A DNA stretch of 64,000 bases from Armatimonadota bacterium (GTDB taxonomy: Bacteria > Armatimonadota > Fimbriimonadia > Fimbriimonadales > Fimbriimonadaceae). The stretch spans positions 1,299,255 through 1,363,254 of the forward strand of contig JAFDWS010000002.1 of NCBI GenBank assembly GCA_018268375.1. The letters are read 5' to 3'. Made by a program: the position numbers and the translations under genes. Below, piece by piece: positions 1-7,962 of this stretch (its first letter is position 1; each line of letters opens with the position of its first letter). The notes beneath the pieces are model-generated. The model was given only the letters and a program-made list of their open reading frames with translations, searched no databases and had not been told where the DNA came from.

Positions 1-219
1 GGCGACCACGTCGAATACAGGATCGTCGCCCAGGACTCGAAGGGGGCCCAGATGGACATTCGCGTCGACGGCAAGCGCTTCTTGCCTGTGGCAGTCCGTA
101 GCGTCATCAAGACGCCAAAAGGCACTGACAACCGCATGTGGGACGCCAAGTGGAAGCTGGGCGGGCACCACACGGACAAGGACTTCGTACTACCTAGAGA
201 CGCTTCCACGAATCGTTAA
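1..219 (+). CDS. C-terminal fragment of an unidentified protein
   Basis: The frame is open from the first base of the window and ends at TAA, giving the last 72 residues of a longer protein. The fragment is basic and hydrophilic, with Gly/Lys/Asp turns that would suit a beta-rich domain. I do not recognise it. It ends 33 bases before the WD40 gene on the same strand, which lacks a leaderless-type hexamer, so the two may be co-transcribed. Confidence 0.6.
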   Translation, partial: GDHVEYRIVAQDSKGAQMDIRVDGKRFLPVAVRSVIKTPKGTDNRMWDAKWKLGGHHTDKDFVLPRDASTNR

Positions 220-252
220 AGAACCATGCACGTCCAAAACCTGAGGATCGAT

Positions 253-1266
253 ATGAGAGTAAGGATGCTCGCGTTAGTCTTCTGCGCACTCGCCCCGCTC
301 GCCGCTTCGGCCGAGCTCACCGTCAACCGTGTCCGCACCATTGACCAGTTTCGCTTGACAGCGGCAGCCACCGCGTTCTCGGGGGCGCTGATCGCCTTTG
401 CTACCGAAGACCGCACGGTACGGATTTTCGACCCCGTGGCGATGTCGACGCGGTTCCAGCTTGTCGGGCACCCGCAGCCCGTCACGGCAGTGGCGTTTAA
501 CCGTGCAGGCACCCTCTTGGCGACCGCGGACGCCTCAGCAAGACTGTACTTGTGGGACGTTAAGACCGGCAAGAAGGTCCGCGAGTTTTCGCGGGACAAG
601 GGGCACACCAAAGGCATCATTGGGATCGCCTTTTCTCCTGACGGAACGAAGATCGCCACCGTCGGCGACGACGATGCCATTAAGGTTTGGAAGACCGCAG
701 GCGGCAACCCCATCGGCACGATCCTGGGCAAGGGCGACAACCTCTACGGCATCGCGTGGTCGACAAGCGGCGCCATCCTCACCAGCAGCCTTGCGGACGG
801 CCTCCGCGTCTACAACGGGCAGACGTTCCAACTCGCGGCAAAAATGGCGCTGCCGGGCGGACAAGGGTCCAATAGCATTGCCACGAACCGAGACGGGACA
901 GTGGCCGTCACCGCCGGGCGCGATGGAAAGCTCGTCGCTTGGAACGTTCCCGGCCGAAAGAAGACCCTCAGCCTGCCACCTCATAACGATTGGGTGATCA
1001 AGGCCGCGGTCTCGCCCAACGGCGCCTATGGCGCAAGCTCCTCCGCTGACGGTACGACCGTCATCTGGAACTTGAAGAGCGGAGCGTCTGTGGCCAAGCT
1101 GACGGACACGTCTCCCGTCGGCTCTCCCGTCGGTTTCACCGGCGATGGGCGGTTCTTTATTGCGACCTCAGCTTCGGACGCCCTGCAGGTCTATGCCGTG
1201 ACTCCACCCGTTTCGAGCGGTGGGGCTGCGACCGTCAAGACAAAGGCAGTCAAGAAGAAGAAGTAG
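253..1266 (+). CDS. Secreted WD40-repeat protein
   Basis: The protein is about 337 residues, with an N-terminal signal peptide (Met-Arg-Val-Arg-Met followed by a Leu/Ala core ending near Ala-Ser-Ala-Glu) and six or seven WD40 blades. Blades are visible as VWDV/IKVW/VAWN/VIWN endings and AFSPDGTKIATVGDDD-type starts, so a beta-propeller acting outside the cytoplasm is likely. The C terminus is a short Lys-rich tail (KTKAVKKKK). I chose ATG 253 because GAGG at 243-246 lies six bases upstream; an in-frame ATG at 226 would put extra residues before the signal peptide. WD40 propellers usually bind proteins, and no enzyme domain is attached. The partner is unknown. Confidence 0.8.
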   Translation: MRVRMLALVFCALAPLAASAELTVNRVRTIDQFRLTAAATAFSGALIAFATEDRTVRIFDPVAMSTRFQLVGHPQPVTAVAFNRAGTLLATADASARLYLWDVKTGKKVREFSRDKGHTKGIIGIAFSPDGTKIATVGDDDAIKVWKTAGGNPIGTILGKGDNLYGIAWSTSGAILTSSLADGLRVYNGQTFQLAAKMALPGGQGSNSIATNRDGTVAVTAGRDGKLVAWNVPGRKKTLSLPPHNDWVIKAAVSPNGAYGASSSADGTTVIWNLKSGASVAKLTDTSPVGSPVGFTGDGRFFIATSASDALQVYAVTPPVSSGGAATVKTKAVKKKK

Positions 1267-1297
1267 GCAGCTCACAAGCTGAGCCACGGAATCTTTC

Positions 1298-1327
1298 TCA
1301 ATGGGCGGTCGGACGACTGCCCATTGA
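1298..1327. terminator. Inverted repeat between convergent genes
   Basis: A perfect 9-bp stem (TCAATGGGC at 1298-1306, GCCCATTGA at 1319-1327) with a 12-base loop sits exactly between the stops of the WD40 gene (1266) and the M42 peptidase (1331). No T-run follows on either strand, so it is a candidate bidirectional 3' end structure rather than a classical intrinsic terminator. Confidence 0.45.
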
Positions 1328-1330
1328 ATC

Positions 1331-2377
1331 TTAGTCTTCGATCAAATACTCCGCAATCAGCGCCGCCGTGTCCCGGAGGGCGTCGACGTGTGTCCTTTCG
1401 TAACCATGGCTTGTGTCCACCCCGGGGCCGATCAAGGCGACCTGCGCCTTGCCACCCGACTGCCAATAGACAGTACCGTCCGAGCCGTAGTGAGGATAGA
1501 CGTCAGGCTTGAGCTCGATCCCGTTTCTATCGGCTAGGGTTCTGAGCTTGTCGGACAAGTCCTTGCTGTACGGGCCGCCACTGTCCTTCGTGCAAACCGA
1601 GCAATGGAACTCGTCGCCGTTCTGCCCTTCGCCAATGCAGGCCATATCGATCACGACGAGCTCGACCAAGTCCTCAGGCAGCCCCTCGAATCCGCCGTGG
1701 CCAACCTCCTCGTAGGTGCTGAACAGCACGCTCGTCCGTTGCGCCGGGCTCACGCCCGCTTCATGGAGGGCTTTCAGAGCGGCGAGCACGCAGGCGACCG
1801 CTGCCTTGTCGTCCAAGAAACGCGAACGGACAAACCCGCTCGGCCCCGCCTCAAATCGCGGATCGAAGGCGACAAAGTCGCCGACATCGATGCCGAGCAG
1901 CCGGGTCTCTTCAGCGCTGTTCGTCCTCTCGTCGATCCTCACTTCGAGGGTGTCCGCGGTCCGTTCTGAAGTCCGGGCTTCCTTGTTGACGTGGACCGCA
2001 CCGTTCTTCAGAACGATCGAGCCCCTGATCTGCGTGCCTTTGCGGGTCGAGACCGTGACTCCCTCGCTTTCGACCGAAGGCCACATGACCCCGTTCAGCG
2101 CTGTCAACCGCAGGCGGCCGTTCTCCTTGATCTCGGCGACCATGGCCCCGAGAGTATCGACATGGGCAGAAAGGGCGCGCGGCTTGTCGTTCTTCAATCC
2201 GTCGAAATACGCGATCAGAGCCCCCTTCGTCGTCTTCACGCTGTGGATGCCCAATGAGTCCAGCTCGGCCTGAATCAGGCTCACGGCCCAATCCGTATCG
2301 CCGGTCGGGCTGGGAGTGTTAACCAAGTCCTGGAGAAACTGGACCAAGTAGTCGCTGGAGATATCGAAGCGAGGCAT
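1331..2377 (-). CDS. M42 family metallopeptidase (glutamyl aminopeptidase/endoglucanase type)
   Basis: The protein is 348 residues and shows the M42 di-zinc signature: AHVDTLG (first His ligand), the bridging Asp in RFLDDKAA, the catalytic Glu pair in TYEEVGHG, an Asp ligand in VVIDMA, and a C-terminal His in the SHGYERTH segment. M42 enzymes are cytosolic, tetrahedral-type aminopeptidases that trim N-terminal residues from peptides. Length and motif order match the family. The frame stays open upstream to 2443, but ATG 2377 starts the conserved region and has TAAACT eight bases upstream, so I take the shorter form. The gene is divergent from the DUF4342 gene. The exact peptide preference cannot be read from sequence. 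Confidence 0.88.
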   Translation of the reverse strand: MPRFDISSDYLVQFLQDLVNTPSPTGDTDWAVSLIQAELDSLGIHSVKTTKGALIAYFDGLKNDKPRALSAHVDTLGAMVAEIKENGRLRLTALNGVMWPSVESEGVTVSTRKGTQIRGSIVLKNGAVHVNKEARTSERTADTLEVRIDERTNSAEETRLLGIDVGDFVAFDPRFEAGPSGFVRSRFLDDKAAVACVLAALKALHEAGVSPAQRTSVLFSTYEEVGHGGFEGLPEDLVELVVIDMACIGEGQNGDEFHCSVCTKDSGGPYSKDLSDKLRTLADRNGIELKPDVYPHYGSDGTVYWQSGGKAQVALIGPGVDTSHGYERTHVDALRDTAALIAEYLIED

Positions 2378-2385
2378 CGCGGGGT

Positions 2386-2391
2386 AGTTTA
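2386..2391 (-). promoter_or_regulatory. -10 hexamer TAAACT of a leaderless-type promoter
   Basis: TAAACT ends eight bases before the ATG of the M42 peptidase. The same hexamer also precedes kbl and the DUF454 gene. Confidence 0.55.
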
Positions 2392-2437
2392 GCCCAGCAA
2401 CGTTGGCCTTGGGCGAACCAAAACGGCCCAAGAACCG

Positions 2438-2443
2438 TATCAT
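2438..2443 (+). promoter_or_regulatory. -10 hexamer TATCAT of a leaderless-type promoter
   Basis: TATCAT lies eight bases before the ATG of the DUF4342 gene, with no Shine-Dalgarno between. Confidence 0.6.
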
Positions 2444-2451
2444 CGATCGGC

Positions 2452-2724
2452 ATGGACGAGAACAAGCGCACAGAGGAGTTCAAGGTCGACGGTGCAGACC
2501 TCATGGGCAAGCTCAAGGAGCTGATCCATGAAGGCAATGTGACCCGGGTCGTCGTGAAGACCCGCGAAGGCAAGACCCTGCTCGATATGCCCCTCGTCGT
2601 AGGAGCCGTCGGAGCCTTGCTCCTTCCCTTCTGGGCGGCCGTCGCTGCCGTCGTCGGGTTGGCGAACGAATACTCCTTGACCGTCGAGCGAGCAGAGGAG
2701 CCCGCCCAGCCCAAGGCTGAGTGA
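2452..2724 (+). CDS. DUF4342 domain protein
   Basis: A 90-residue protein matching the DUF4342 pattern: an N-terminal EEFKVDGADLMGKLKELI segment, then IHEGNVTRVVVKTREGKTLLDMPL, then a hydrophobic stretch of about 30 residues (VVGAVGALLLPFWAAVAAV) and an acidic/Pro tail. The family is found in many bacteria and its molecular role is unknown. The N-terminal part resembles a small alpha/beta cytosolic domain that is membrane-anchored by the following segment. It is transcribed from its own hexamer and lies just upstream of rimO, which has its own promoter. Confidence 0.85.
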   Translation: MDENKRTEEFKVDGADLMGKLKELIHEGNVTRVVVKTREGKTLLDMPLVVGAVGALLLPFWAAVAAVVGLANEYSLTVERAEEPAQPKAE

Positions 2725-2742
2725 AGTCGAACCCGAACCTTC

Positions 2743-2748
2743 CATAAT
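2743..2748 (+). promoter_or_regulatory. -10 hexamer CATAAT of a leaderless-type promoter
   Basis: CATAAT ends six bases before the GTG start of rimO. This exact hexamer recurs before five other start codons in the window. Confidence 0.6.
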
Positions 2749-2754
2749 CACCGG

Positions 2755-4071
2755 GTGCCTCCATCCAACGTGAGGATCGTCACCCTCGGGTGCGCGAAGA
2801 ACGACGTCGACAGCGAGGAGATCGCTGGCGTCCTTAAGGGCGCTGGCTACATGGTCGACGGCCAGCAACACGCAGACGTCACCGTCATCAATACGTGCGG
2901 TTTCCTTGAGTCCGCGAAGCACGAGTCGATCGAAGCGATCAAGCGGGCGGTCGCTGAAAAAGGGAGCGGAAAGGTCGTTGTCGCAGGTTGTCTTGCCCAG
3001 CGCCTCGGCGAAGAGCTCGTGCGCCTGGCGCCGGGCGCGGACGCGTATGTCGGTGTCGGCCAGATGGGCCGGTTCAACGAGATCGTCGGCGGCCTCAAGA
3101 GCACGCAGCAACCCTTACTCGACGTCAAGCCGCCGCACCATCGCTGGGCAGAGGTTCCCAGCCGGGCGCGCACGGGGAGGCCCTGGAGCGCCTACCTTAA
3201 GGTCAGCGAAGGCTGCGACCACAGGTGCACCTTCTGTACCATCCCAAGCTTTCGGGGAAGCCATCAAAGCAAGCCGCTGGAGCGTGTTATCGAGGAGGCC
3301 AAGTTCCTGGCCTCGACCGGCGCCAAGGAACTCAACTTGATCGCCCAGGATGTGACCCAATACGGTTACGACCTCTACAAGGAGTTCACCTTGCCCAAAC
3401 TCCTGAAGAGCCTGAACGAGTGCGATGGGGTCGAGTGGATCCGGCTCCTCTACTTTTATCCGAACCGCCTGACCGACGAGGTCATCGAAGCGATGGCCAC
3501 CCTCGACAAGGTTCTGCCCTATGTCGACATCCCCCTCCAGCACGTCCACCCCGACACCCTGCGCAGGATGAAGCGGCCTTGGGACGGCGAAAGGTACTTG
3601 AAGCTTTTCGAAAAGCTAAGACAAGCCATGCCTGAGGCGGCGATCCGCACTACTTTCATCGTTGGCTTTCCCGGCGAGACGGAGCAGGAATTCCAGGCCC
3701 TGCTCGACTTTGTCAGGGAAGCCCGGCTCGACCGCGTCGGCGCCTTCACCTTCAGTCGGGAAGCCGGCACCCCCGCTCACGACATGGCTGCTCAGGTTCC
3801 TTTCTTGACCAAGCGTGAGCGATATGACCGCCTCATGCGGATGCAGGCTGGCATTTCACTGGCTAAGAACAAGGCTTGGGAGGGACGCTCGCTCACGGTC
3901 CTTGTCGACGAGTGCAAGGATGGCTGGATCAGCGGACGGTCGTTCCGAGATGCGCCCGAGATTGACGGATGGGTCTACGCAAGCGGTGAAGCGACGCCAG
4001 GCGCATTCGTCGAGGTCTGCGTAACGGATGGCCGGGAGCACGACCTTTACGGCGAGATCGTCCCAGCATAG
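2755..4071 (+). CDS. rimO: Ribosomal protein S12 methylthiotransferase RimO
   Basis: A 438-residue radical SAM methylthiotransferase that adds a methylthio group to the conserved Asp of ribosomal protein S12. The N-terminal UPF0004 domain carries the three cluster Cys residues (LGCAKND, NTCGF, AGCLAQR). The radical SAM domain has CDHRCTFC near residue 160. A C-terminal TRAM domain occupies roughly the last 65 residues. The family choice (RimO, not MiaB) rests on the N-terminal spacing and the IPSFRG-type sequence after the SAM motif. The start is GTG at 2755, directly behind CATAAT. All motifs are intact. Confidence 0.93.
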   Translation: MPPSNVRIVTLGCAKNDVDSEEIAGVLKGAGYMVDGQQHADVTVINTCGFLESAKHESIEAIKRAVAEKGSGKVVVAGCLAQRLGEELVRLAPGADAYVGVGQMGRFNEIVGGLKSTQQPLLDVKPPHHRWAEVPSRARTGRPWSAYLKVSEGCDHRCTFCTIPSFRGSHQSKPLERVIEEAKFLASTGAKELNLIAQDVTQYGYDLYKEFTLPKLLKSLNECDGVEWIRLLYFYPNRLTDEVIEAMATLDKVLPYVDIPLQHVHPDTLRRMKRPWDGERYLKLFEKLRQAMPEAAIRTTFIVGFPGETEQEFQALLDFVREARLDRVGAFTFSREAGTPAHDMAAQVPFLTKRERYDRLMRMQAGISLAKNKAWEGRSLTVLVDECKDGWISGRSFRDAPEIDGWVYASGEATPGAFVEVCVTDGREHDLYGEIVPA

Positions 4072-4161
4072 TCACCAGAGTTTCCAACCAGGTCGGCCCA
4101 TTTGGCCACGAGTTTGCCGCCAGGCCACTTAGTCCCAACAAACGGGACAGGGACTCGACCA

Positions 4162-4755
4162 ATGTACCGACACGTCATCGTCGCCCTCGCCGTGGCAGCC
4201 ACCTCTGTTGCGCAAGCCTCCGCTCTCATCAACGGTAGCTTCGAGCAGCCCGGATCTTCCGTCTTCAATCAGTTCAACAATGGAGAGGTGCCGGGGTGGA
4301 CGGCCCAGGCAGGCAAGACCATCGAGATCGGAGTCCCTGTCGTTTATGGCGTCACGAATTACGACGGCCTGAACGTGATGGAGGTTGACTCCACCGAGAA
4401 CGTGACGGTCAAGCAGACGGTGACCCTGGCGTCAGGTTCATACGACCTGTCCTTCCTCTTCGCGGAGAGGGGTAAGAACATGGTCGGCAAGCCGGCCGAT
4501 ACGTGCGACTTCGACGTGCTTTGGAACAACACCGTCGTCGCGCACTACAGGCCCGACAGCACGGTCATGTCCCTCGCCGACCTCCACGTCAATGCGCTCC
4601 AAGGCTCCAACACGGTGGCCTTCCGTGGTTCAGGAACCAGCGATGGCTACGGCGCAATTCTGGACAAGGTCGAGCTTAATCCCGTCCCAGAGCCCAGCCT
4701 CTGCGCCGCCCTTGGAATTTCCGCACTGGCAGCTTTGCGGCGCAAGAAGCGTTGA
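4162..4755 (+). CDS. PEP-CTERM sorted secreted protein, DUF642-like
   Basis: A 197-residue exported protein. It has a signal peptide (MYRHVIVALAVAATSVAQAS), then a mature start LINGSFEQPG typical of DUF642/galactose-binding-like folds, a beta-rich middle, and a textbook PEP-CTERM signal at the C terminus: VPEPS, a hydrophobic run, then RRKKR. PEP-CTERM proteins are recognised by exosortase and processed at the cell surface, often with exopolysaccharide. No exosortase gene is in this window. The start is ATG 4162, where the signal peptide begins; the longer frame from 4102 adds a non-hydrophobic prefix. No clear promoter hexamer is visible in the 90 bases after rimO. Confidence 0.87.
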   Translation: MYRHVIVALAVAATSVAQASALINGSFEQPGSSVFNQFNNGEVPGWTAQAGKTIEIGVPVVYGVTNYDGLNVMEVDSTENVTVKQTVTLASGSYDLSFLFAERGKNMVGKPADTCDFDVLWNNTVVAHYRPDSTVMSLADLHVNALQGSNTVAFRGSGTSDGYGAILDKVELNPVPEPSLCAALGISALAALRRKKR

Positions 4756-4774
4756 TCCCATCGTCACCATAAGC

Positions 4775-5005
4775 ATGGATCCGACCCAAGAGCTGATCCG
4801 GGCAATCGAGAGCCAGACCCGTTTGCTCGAAAAAATGTACGCCTTCGAAACAAGCTGGCGGAGGCGGCTCTTGGCCGGTCTCTTGACCGGTCTGGGCTCG
4901 ACGATAGGCGTCTCGATCGTCTTGGCCGCCGCTGCCTACCTGTTGAAACCTTACGCCGACAACATCTTTGTCCGCGACATCATCGAACGTCCCGTCCGCC
5001 GGTAG
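4775..5005 (+). CDS. DUF5665-like small membrane protein
   Basis: A 76-residue protein with an amphipathic N terminus (MDPTQELIRAIESQTRLLEKM), a basic WRRR motif, one or two hydrophobic segments (LLAGLLTGLGSTIGVSIVL, then AAAAYLLKPY) and a polar C terminus. This layout matches DUF5665, small single-anchor membrane proteins of unknown role. It begins 19 bases after the PEP-CTERM gene and is probably co-transcribed with it. It ends one base before the convergent kbl stop. Confidence 0.65.
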   Translation: MDPTQELIRAIESQTRLLEKMYAFETSWRRRLLAGLLTGLGSTIGVSIVLAAAAYLLKPYADNIFVRDIIERPVRR

Positions 5006-5006
5006 T

Positions 5007-6212
5007 TCAGGCGTTGACCGAAAGCTTGTCCCGAACGCGGACGAAAGCCTGGAGCGCGTCGGCCAAATCCTGGTCTGTGTGGGCTGCACTCGGCATCGTC
5101 CTGATCCGCGCCTTGCCTCGCCCGACCGTTGGAAAAACAATCGCCAACGCGTAGACGCCCTCATCGAACAGCATGCGCTCCGCATCTTGTGCCGCCCGCT
5201 CGTCCCCAAAATAGACCGGCGTGATCGGGGTCTCGCTACCCATGGTGTCGAAACCAGCGTCGGCGAGCATGGCCTTCCACTTCTTCGTGTTGCTCCACAG
5301 GCGCTCCATCGGGCCCGGGTCGTTCTCCATCACGTCCAGGGCCGCGATGAGGGCCGCTGCGACCATCGGAGGGTGCGCTGTCGAGAACAAATAGGGCCGA
5401 CCGCGGTTGATCAGCCACTCCTTCAGGAGCCCCGAGCCGGCAATATATCCGCCGACGACACCGAGCGCTTTGGACAATGTACCAAGCTGAATGTCGACGC
5501 GCCCATAGAGGCCGAAATGCGATGTCGTTCCGGCACCGTTCTTTCCGAGGACTCCACTCGCGTGGGCGTCGTCCACCATCACGAACGCATCGTGCTTCTC
5601 CGCAAGCGCCACAATATCGGGCAAGGGAGCGATGTCACCGTCCATGCTGAAAACGCCGTCGGTGATGATCATTTTCTTCTCAAAACCAGCCGCGTTCGCC
5701 TTCTTCAGACACGCCTCCAGCTGATTCATGTCCTTGTGGCCGTAGACCCAACCATCGCTCTTCTTGTAGGACGCTGGCGAGAGCCTGACCCCGTCAATGA
5801 TCGAGGCATGGTTCAACTCGTCACTGATGACAACGTCTTTGTCGGTGAGAACAGCCGGAATGCAGCCGCTGTTGGCGGTGAACCCGCTTGTGAAGACGAG
5901 GACGGCCTCAACGTGCTTGAAAGACGCCAGCCTCTCTTCCAGCTCCTGATGGACCGCCATCGTTCCCCCGATCCAGCGCACAGCACCCGCGCCGACGCCC
6001 CACTTCTCGAGCGCTTCTTGGGCGGCGGCCCGGACTTTGGGGTGGTTGGCCAGACCGAGATAGTTGTTGCTCGACATGTTGACGACCTCGCGGCCGTCCA
6101 TGCGGACACGCCCCCCAGCGGGAGTCTCAAGAATCCGGGGCTTTTTGTAAAGGTGCTGGTCTTTGAGCACCTGGATCTGGTCGCCGAGCCACGACTGCAG
6201 GCGGTCGTTCAT
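5007..6212 (-). CDS. kbl: Glycine C-acetyltransferase (2-amino-3-ketobutyrate CoA ligase)
   Basis: A 401-residue PLP-dependent enzyme of the alpha-oxoamine synthase family. It converts 2-amino-3-oxobutanoate plus CoA to glycine and acetyl-CoA, the second step of threonine degradation. Visible motifs are SSNNYLGLANHP, the HASIIDG loop, the DDAHASGVLG aspartate region that pairs with the PLP ring nitrogen, and TLSKALG carrying the Schiff-base lysine. The long LKDQHLYKKPR N terminus fits Kbl better than BioF. No threonine dehydrogenase gene is adjacent. The start ATG has TAAACT six bases upstream. A BioF-like activity cannot be excluded from sequence alone. Confidence 0.88.
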   Translation of the reverse strand: MNDRLQSWLGDQIQVLKDQHLYKKPRILETPAGGRVRMDGREVVNMSSNNYLGLANHPKVRAAAQEALEKWGVGAGAVRWIGGTMAVHQELEERLASFKHVEAVLVFTSGFTANSGCIPAVLTDKDVVISDELNHASIIDGVRLSPASYKKSDGWVYGHKDMNQLEACLKKANAAGFEKKMIITDGVFSMDGDIAPLPDIVALAEKHDAFVMVDDAHASGVLGKNGAGTTSHFGLYGRVDIQLGTLSKALGVVGGYIAGSGLLKEWLINRGRPYLFSTAHPPMVAAALIAALDVMENDPGPMERLWSNTKKWKAMLADAGFDTMGSETPITPVYFGDERAAQDAERMLFDEGVYALAIVFPTVGRGKARIRTMPSAAHTDQDLADALQAFVRVRDKLSVNA

Positions 6213-6218
6213 GGCTCC

Positions 6219-6224
6219 AGTTTA
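6219..6224 (-). promoter_or_regulatory. -10 hexamer TAAACT of a leaderless-type promoter
   Basis: TAAACT ends six bases before the ATG of kbl. The spacer is GGAGCC, so a weak Shine-Dalgarno is not excluded for a longer transcript. Confidence 0.55.
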
Positions 6225-6262
6225 GAGGGTCGGAACTGTCCGAGTCCAGCCCTCGTCCCTGC

Positions 6263-7084
6263 TCAGCGGGACTGGCTGGTCCGAAAACTCCAAACTCGGG
6301 TTTCTCGAGTCCCGTCCAGAACGAAGCTGGCGTGGACGGTATAGCTCGCTCCGGGCTGAAGCGGCGACTTAGGAACAATGATGATGGCGCCCGTCGCGTG
6401 CTTATCGTTCGAGGGATCCCGGACGACCACGGGCACTTGGGCGCCGCTTTCAGACACGAGTTGAGCTGAACCCACGGTCAAGTTGCCCGAGCCGTAGGCT
6501 GCAAGAAGGATGGGATAACCAAACGGTCCCTTGAGGTCTGGCACGGGAGTGGGCTCCTCGAACCCGTCCCACTTTGTCGGTATGCCGCGCGCTCCATCGG
6601 GCGGAGAAAGCACAACGCCTTCGCCAGTTGGTCCGCCGAACTCTAAGGCCGCGTAGCCGCCCTGTTCGGCACAACCGAAAACGAACTGGCCCGGACGGAG
6701 GAACAGGCGCCTGTGGTATGGGCCGTCGAAGATTCCGACCACAGAGCTCGGCAGACTGTCGAACCCACTTGAGACCATTTCGGCGATCGGGCCGTCAAAC
6801 CCGTGCGCCTGTGCCCTTTCCAGGGCGTTTCGTGTTCCCGCCCGGTCCTTGTGGGCAAGCTGGCGGGTCTTGGCCATCGAGGCGACGAGGTCGCCAGCGG
6901 CTGCGCACAAGCGCCCGTCAAGAGAGACTGGCTCCAACTTATGGAGGGATCGAAAACCATTGACGGTCTCGAGCGCGACGCTGACAGCGGCAGGCACGGA
7001 GCTCACGGACGTCAGCGCGGTCACCGAGCGATCTTGGGGAGCAAGCGTGTATGAAAGTGTAAGGAGACAAGCGAAGACCGGCAC
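6263..7084 (-). CDS. Secreted CAP/SCP-domain protein (first paralogue)
   Basis: About 273 residues with a signal peptide (VPVFACLLTLSYTLAPQ). An N-terminal CAP domain contains LCAAAGDLVASMAKTRQLAHKD and a GPIAEMVSSGF region corresponding to the CAP helix and His/Glu positions. A C-terminal beta-sandwich follows with the phrase PLQPGASYTVHASFVLDGT. CAP proteins are extracellular and mostly of unknown biochemical role in bacteria. I chose GTG 7084 because AGGAGG at 7092-7097 is seven bases upstream; TTG 7090 would leave no usable spacing. It is a paralogue of the next upstream gene, sharing the PTKWDGFEEP/PTSWYGAPD and PLQP-YTVH blocks, and is separated from it by about 40 bases. Confidence 0.8.
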   Translation of the reverse strand: MPVFACLLTLSYTLAPQDRSVTALTSVSSVPAAVSVALETVNGFRSLHKLEPVSLDGRLCAAAGDLVASMAKTRQLAHKDRAGTRNALERAQAHGFDGPIAEMVSSGFDSLPSSVVGIFDGPYHRRLFLRPGQFVFGCAEQGGYAALEFGGPTGEGVVLSPPDGARGIPTKWDGFEEPTPVPDLKGPFGYPILLAAYGSGNLTVGSAQLVSESGAQVPVVVRDPSNDKHATGAIIIVPKSPLQPGASYTVHASFVLDGTRETRVWSFRTSQSR

Positions 7085-7122
7085 GAGCAAACCTCCTGAC
7101 CGAATTTCGCCACTATACCAGG

Positions 7123-7953
7123 CTACTGGCGGTCTTGCTTTTTCTCGGCCGTGGTGAAGCTCCAGCTCTTGTCGATTTTCGCACCGCCTGGAGCGATCGC
7201 AGAAACATGGACCGTGTAGGTCGCGCTGGGCTGGAGGGGAGACTCGGGGACGATCGCGGCAGAACAGTCATAGTGAGTGTCGTTATGGGAGTCGCGAACG
7301 ATGATTGGCACAGTCTTCCCATCTTGGTCGGTCAATTCCGCCGCGACATTGGTCATCACTGCGTCGCCCTTTGCAGGGGCAGTGAACGTCATGGGATAGC
7401 CAAAGAGCTTTCCGCCCCGGGTACGGGTGCCAGAAAAATCCGGAGCACCGTACCAGGAAGTTGGTACCCCTGAAGCGTGGTCAGGTGGCGATACGACCGA
7501 GCCGGGCCCAGCTTGTCCACCAACCATGATGCAGACGAAGGTGTCCTGGGCGGCGACCCCGAGTTGGAGGGTACCGGGCTTGAGGAAGCGGACGCGGTGG
7601 CACGGCGAGTCGAAAATGGCCTGAAAGCTGTCTCGCACGGTTGTGCTGGCATATCCGACGAGCTCGCTGCATTCGTCGTCCCATCCGACTTGACGGGCTC
7701 GATCTGAGAGGTTGGCGCCAGTGAAGCCGGGCATGCCCTCTTTCTCGAAGTGCGAGAGCACGTTGTTGAGGGCCATGAAGTTCGCGTGGCTCGAGGCTGC
7801 CCTTCCCAGGGTGTCGTTGAACACGAGCTGTTCCAGCCCATGTTCAGCGCGGTAGCTGTTCACCAACTCGACGAGCTCGTCCCTCGTGAGGGAGTCGGTC
7901 GGCAGTCCGGCGGCAAGGAGCAGCGCAAGGGCGTTGAGGGCCACGAAGGGCAT
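7123..7953 (-). CDS. Secreted CAP/SCP-domain protein (second paralogue)
   Basis: A 276-residue paralogue of the neighbouring CAP gene. The signal peptide is MPFVALNALALLLAAGLPT. The CAP domain is better conserved than in the paralogue: LVNSYRAEHGLEQLVFNDTL, then ASSHANFMALNNVLSHFE, then CSELVGYAS and the SPCHRVRFLKPGTLQLGVA segment. The C-terminal domain (ESPLQPSATYTVHVSAIAPG) looks Ig-like. It starts only about ten bases after the dnaE2 stop, so it may be read from the imuB-dnaE2 transcript, although a functional link to mutagenesis is not implied by the protein. Confidence 0.82.
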   Translation of the reverse strand: MPFVALNALALLLAAGLPTDSLTRDELVELVNSYRAEHGLEQLVFNDTLGRAASSHANFMALNNVLSHFEKEGMPGFTGANLSDRARQVGWDDECSELVGYASTTVRDSFQAIFDSPCHRVRFLKPGTLQLGVAAQDTFVCIMVGGQAGPGSVVSPPDHASGVPTSWYGAPDFSGTRTRGGKLFGYPMTFTAPAKGDAVMTNVAAELTDQDGKTVPIIVRDSHNDTHYDCSAAIVPESPLQPSATYTVHVSAIAPGGAKIDKSWSFTTAEKKQDRQ

Positions 7954-7962
7954 GTTCCATGC

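Noticed and set aside
4968..6344. Long plus-strand open frame opposite kbl
   Set aside because: It is the mirror of kbl's codon bias, has no start signal or family motif, and kbl is fully supported by PLP motifs.
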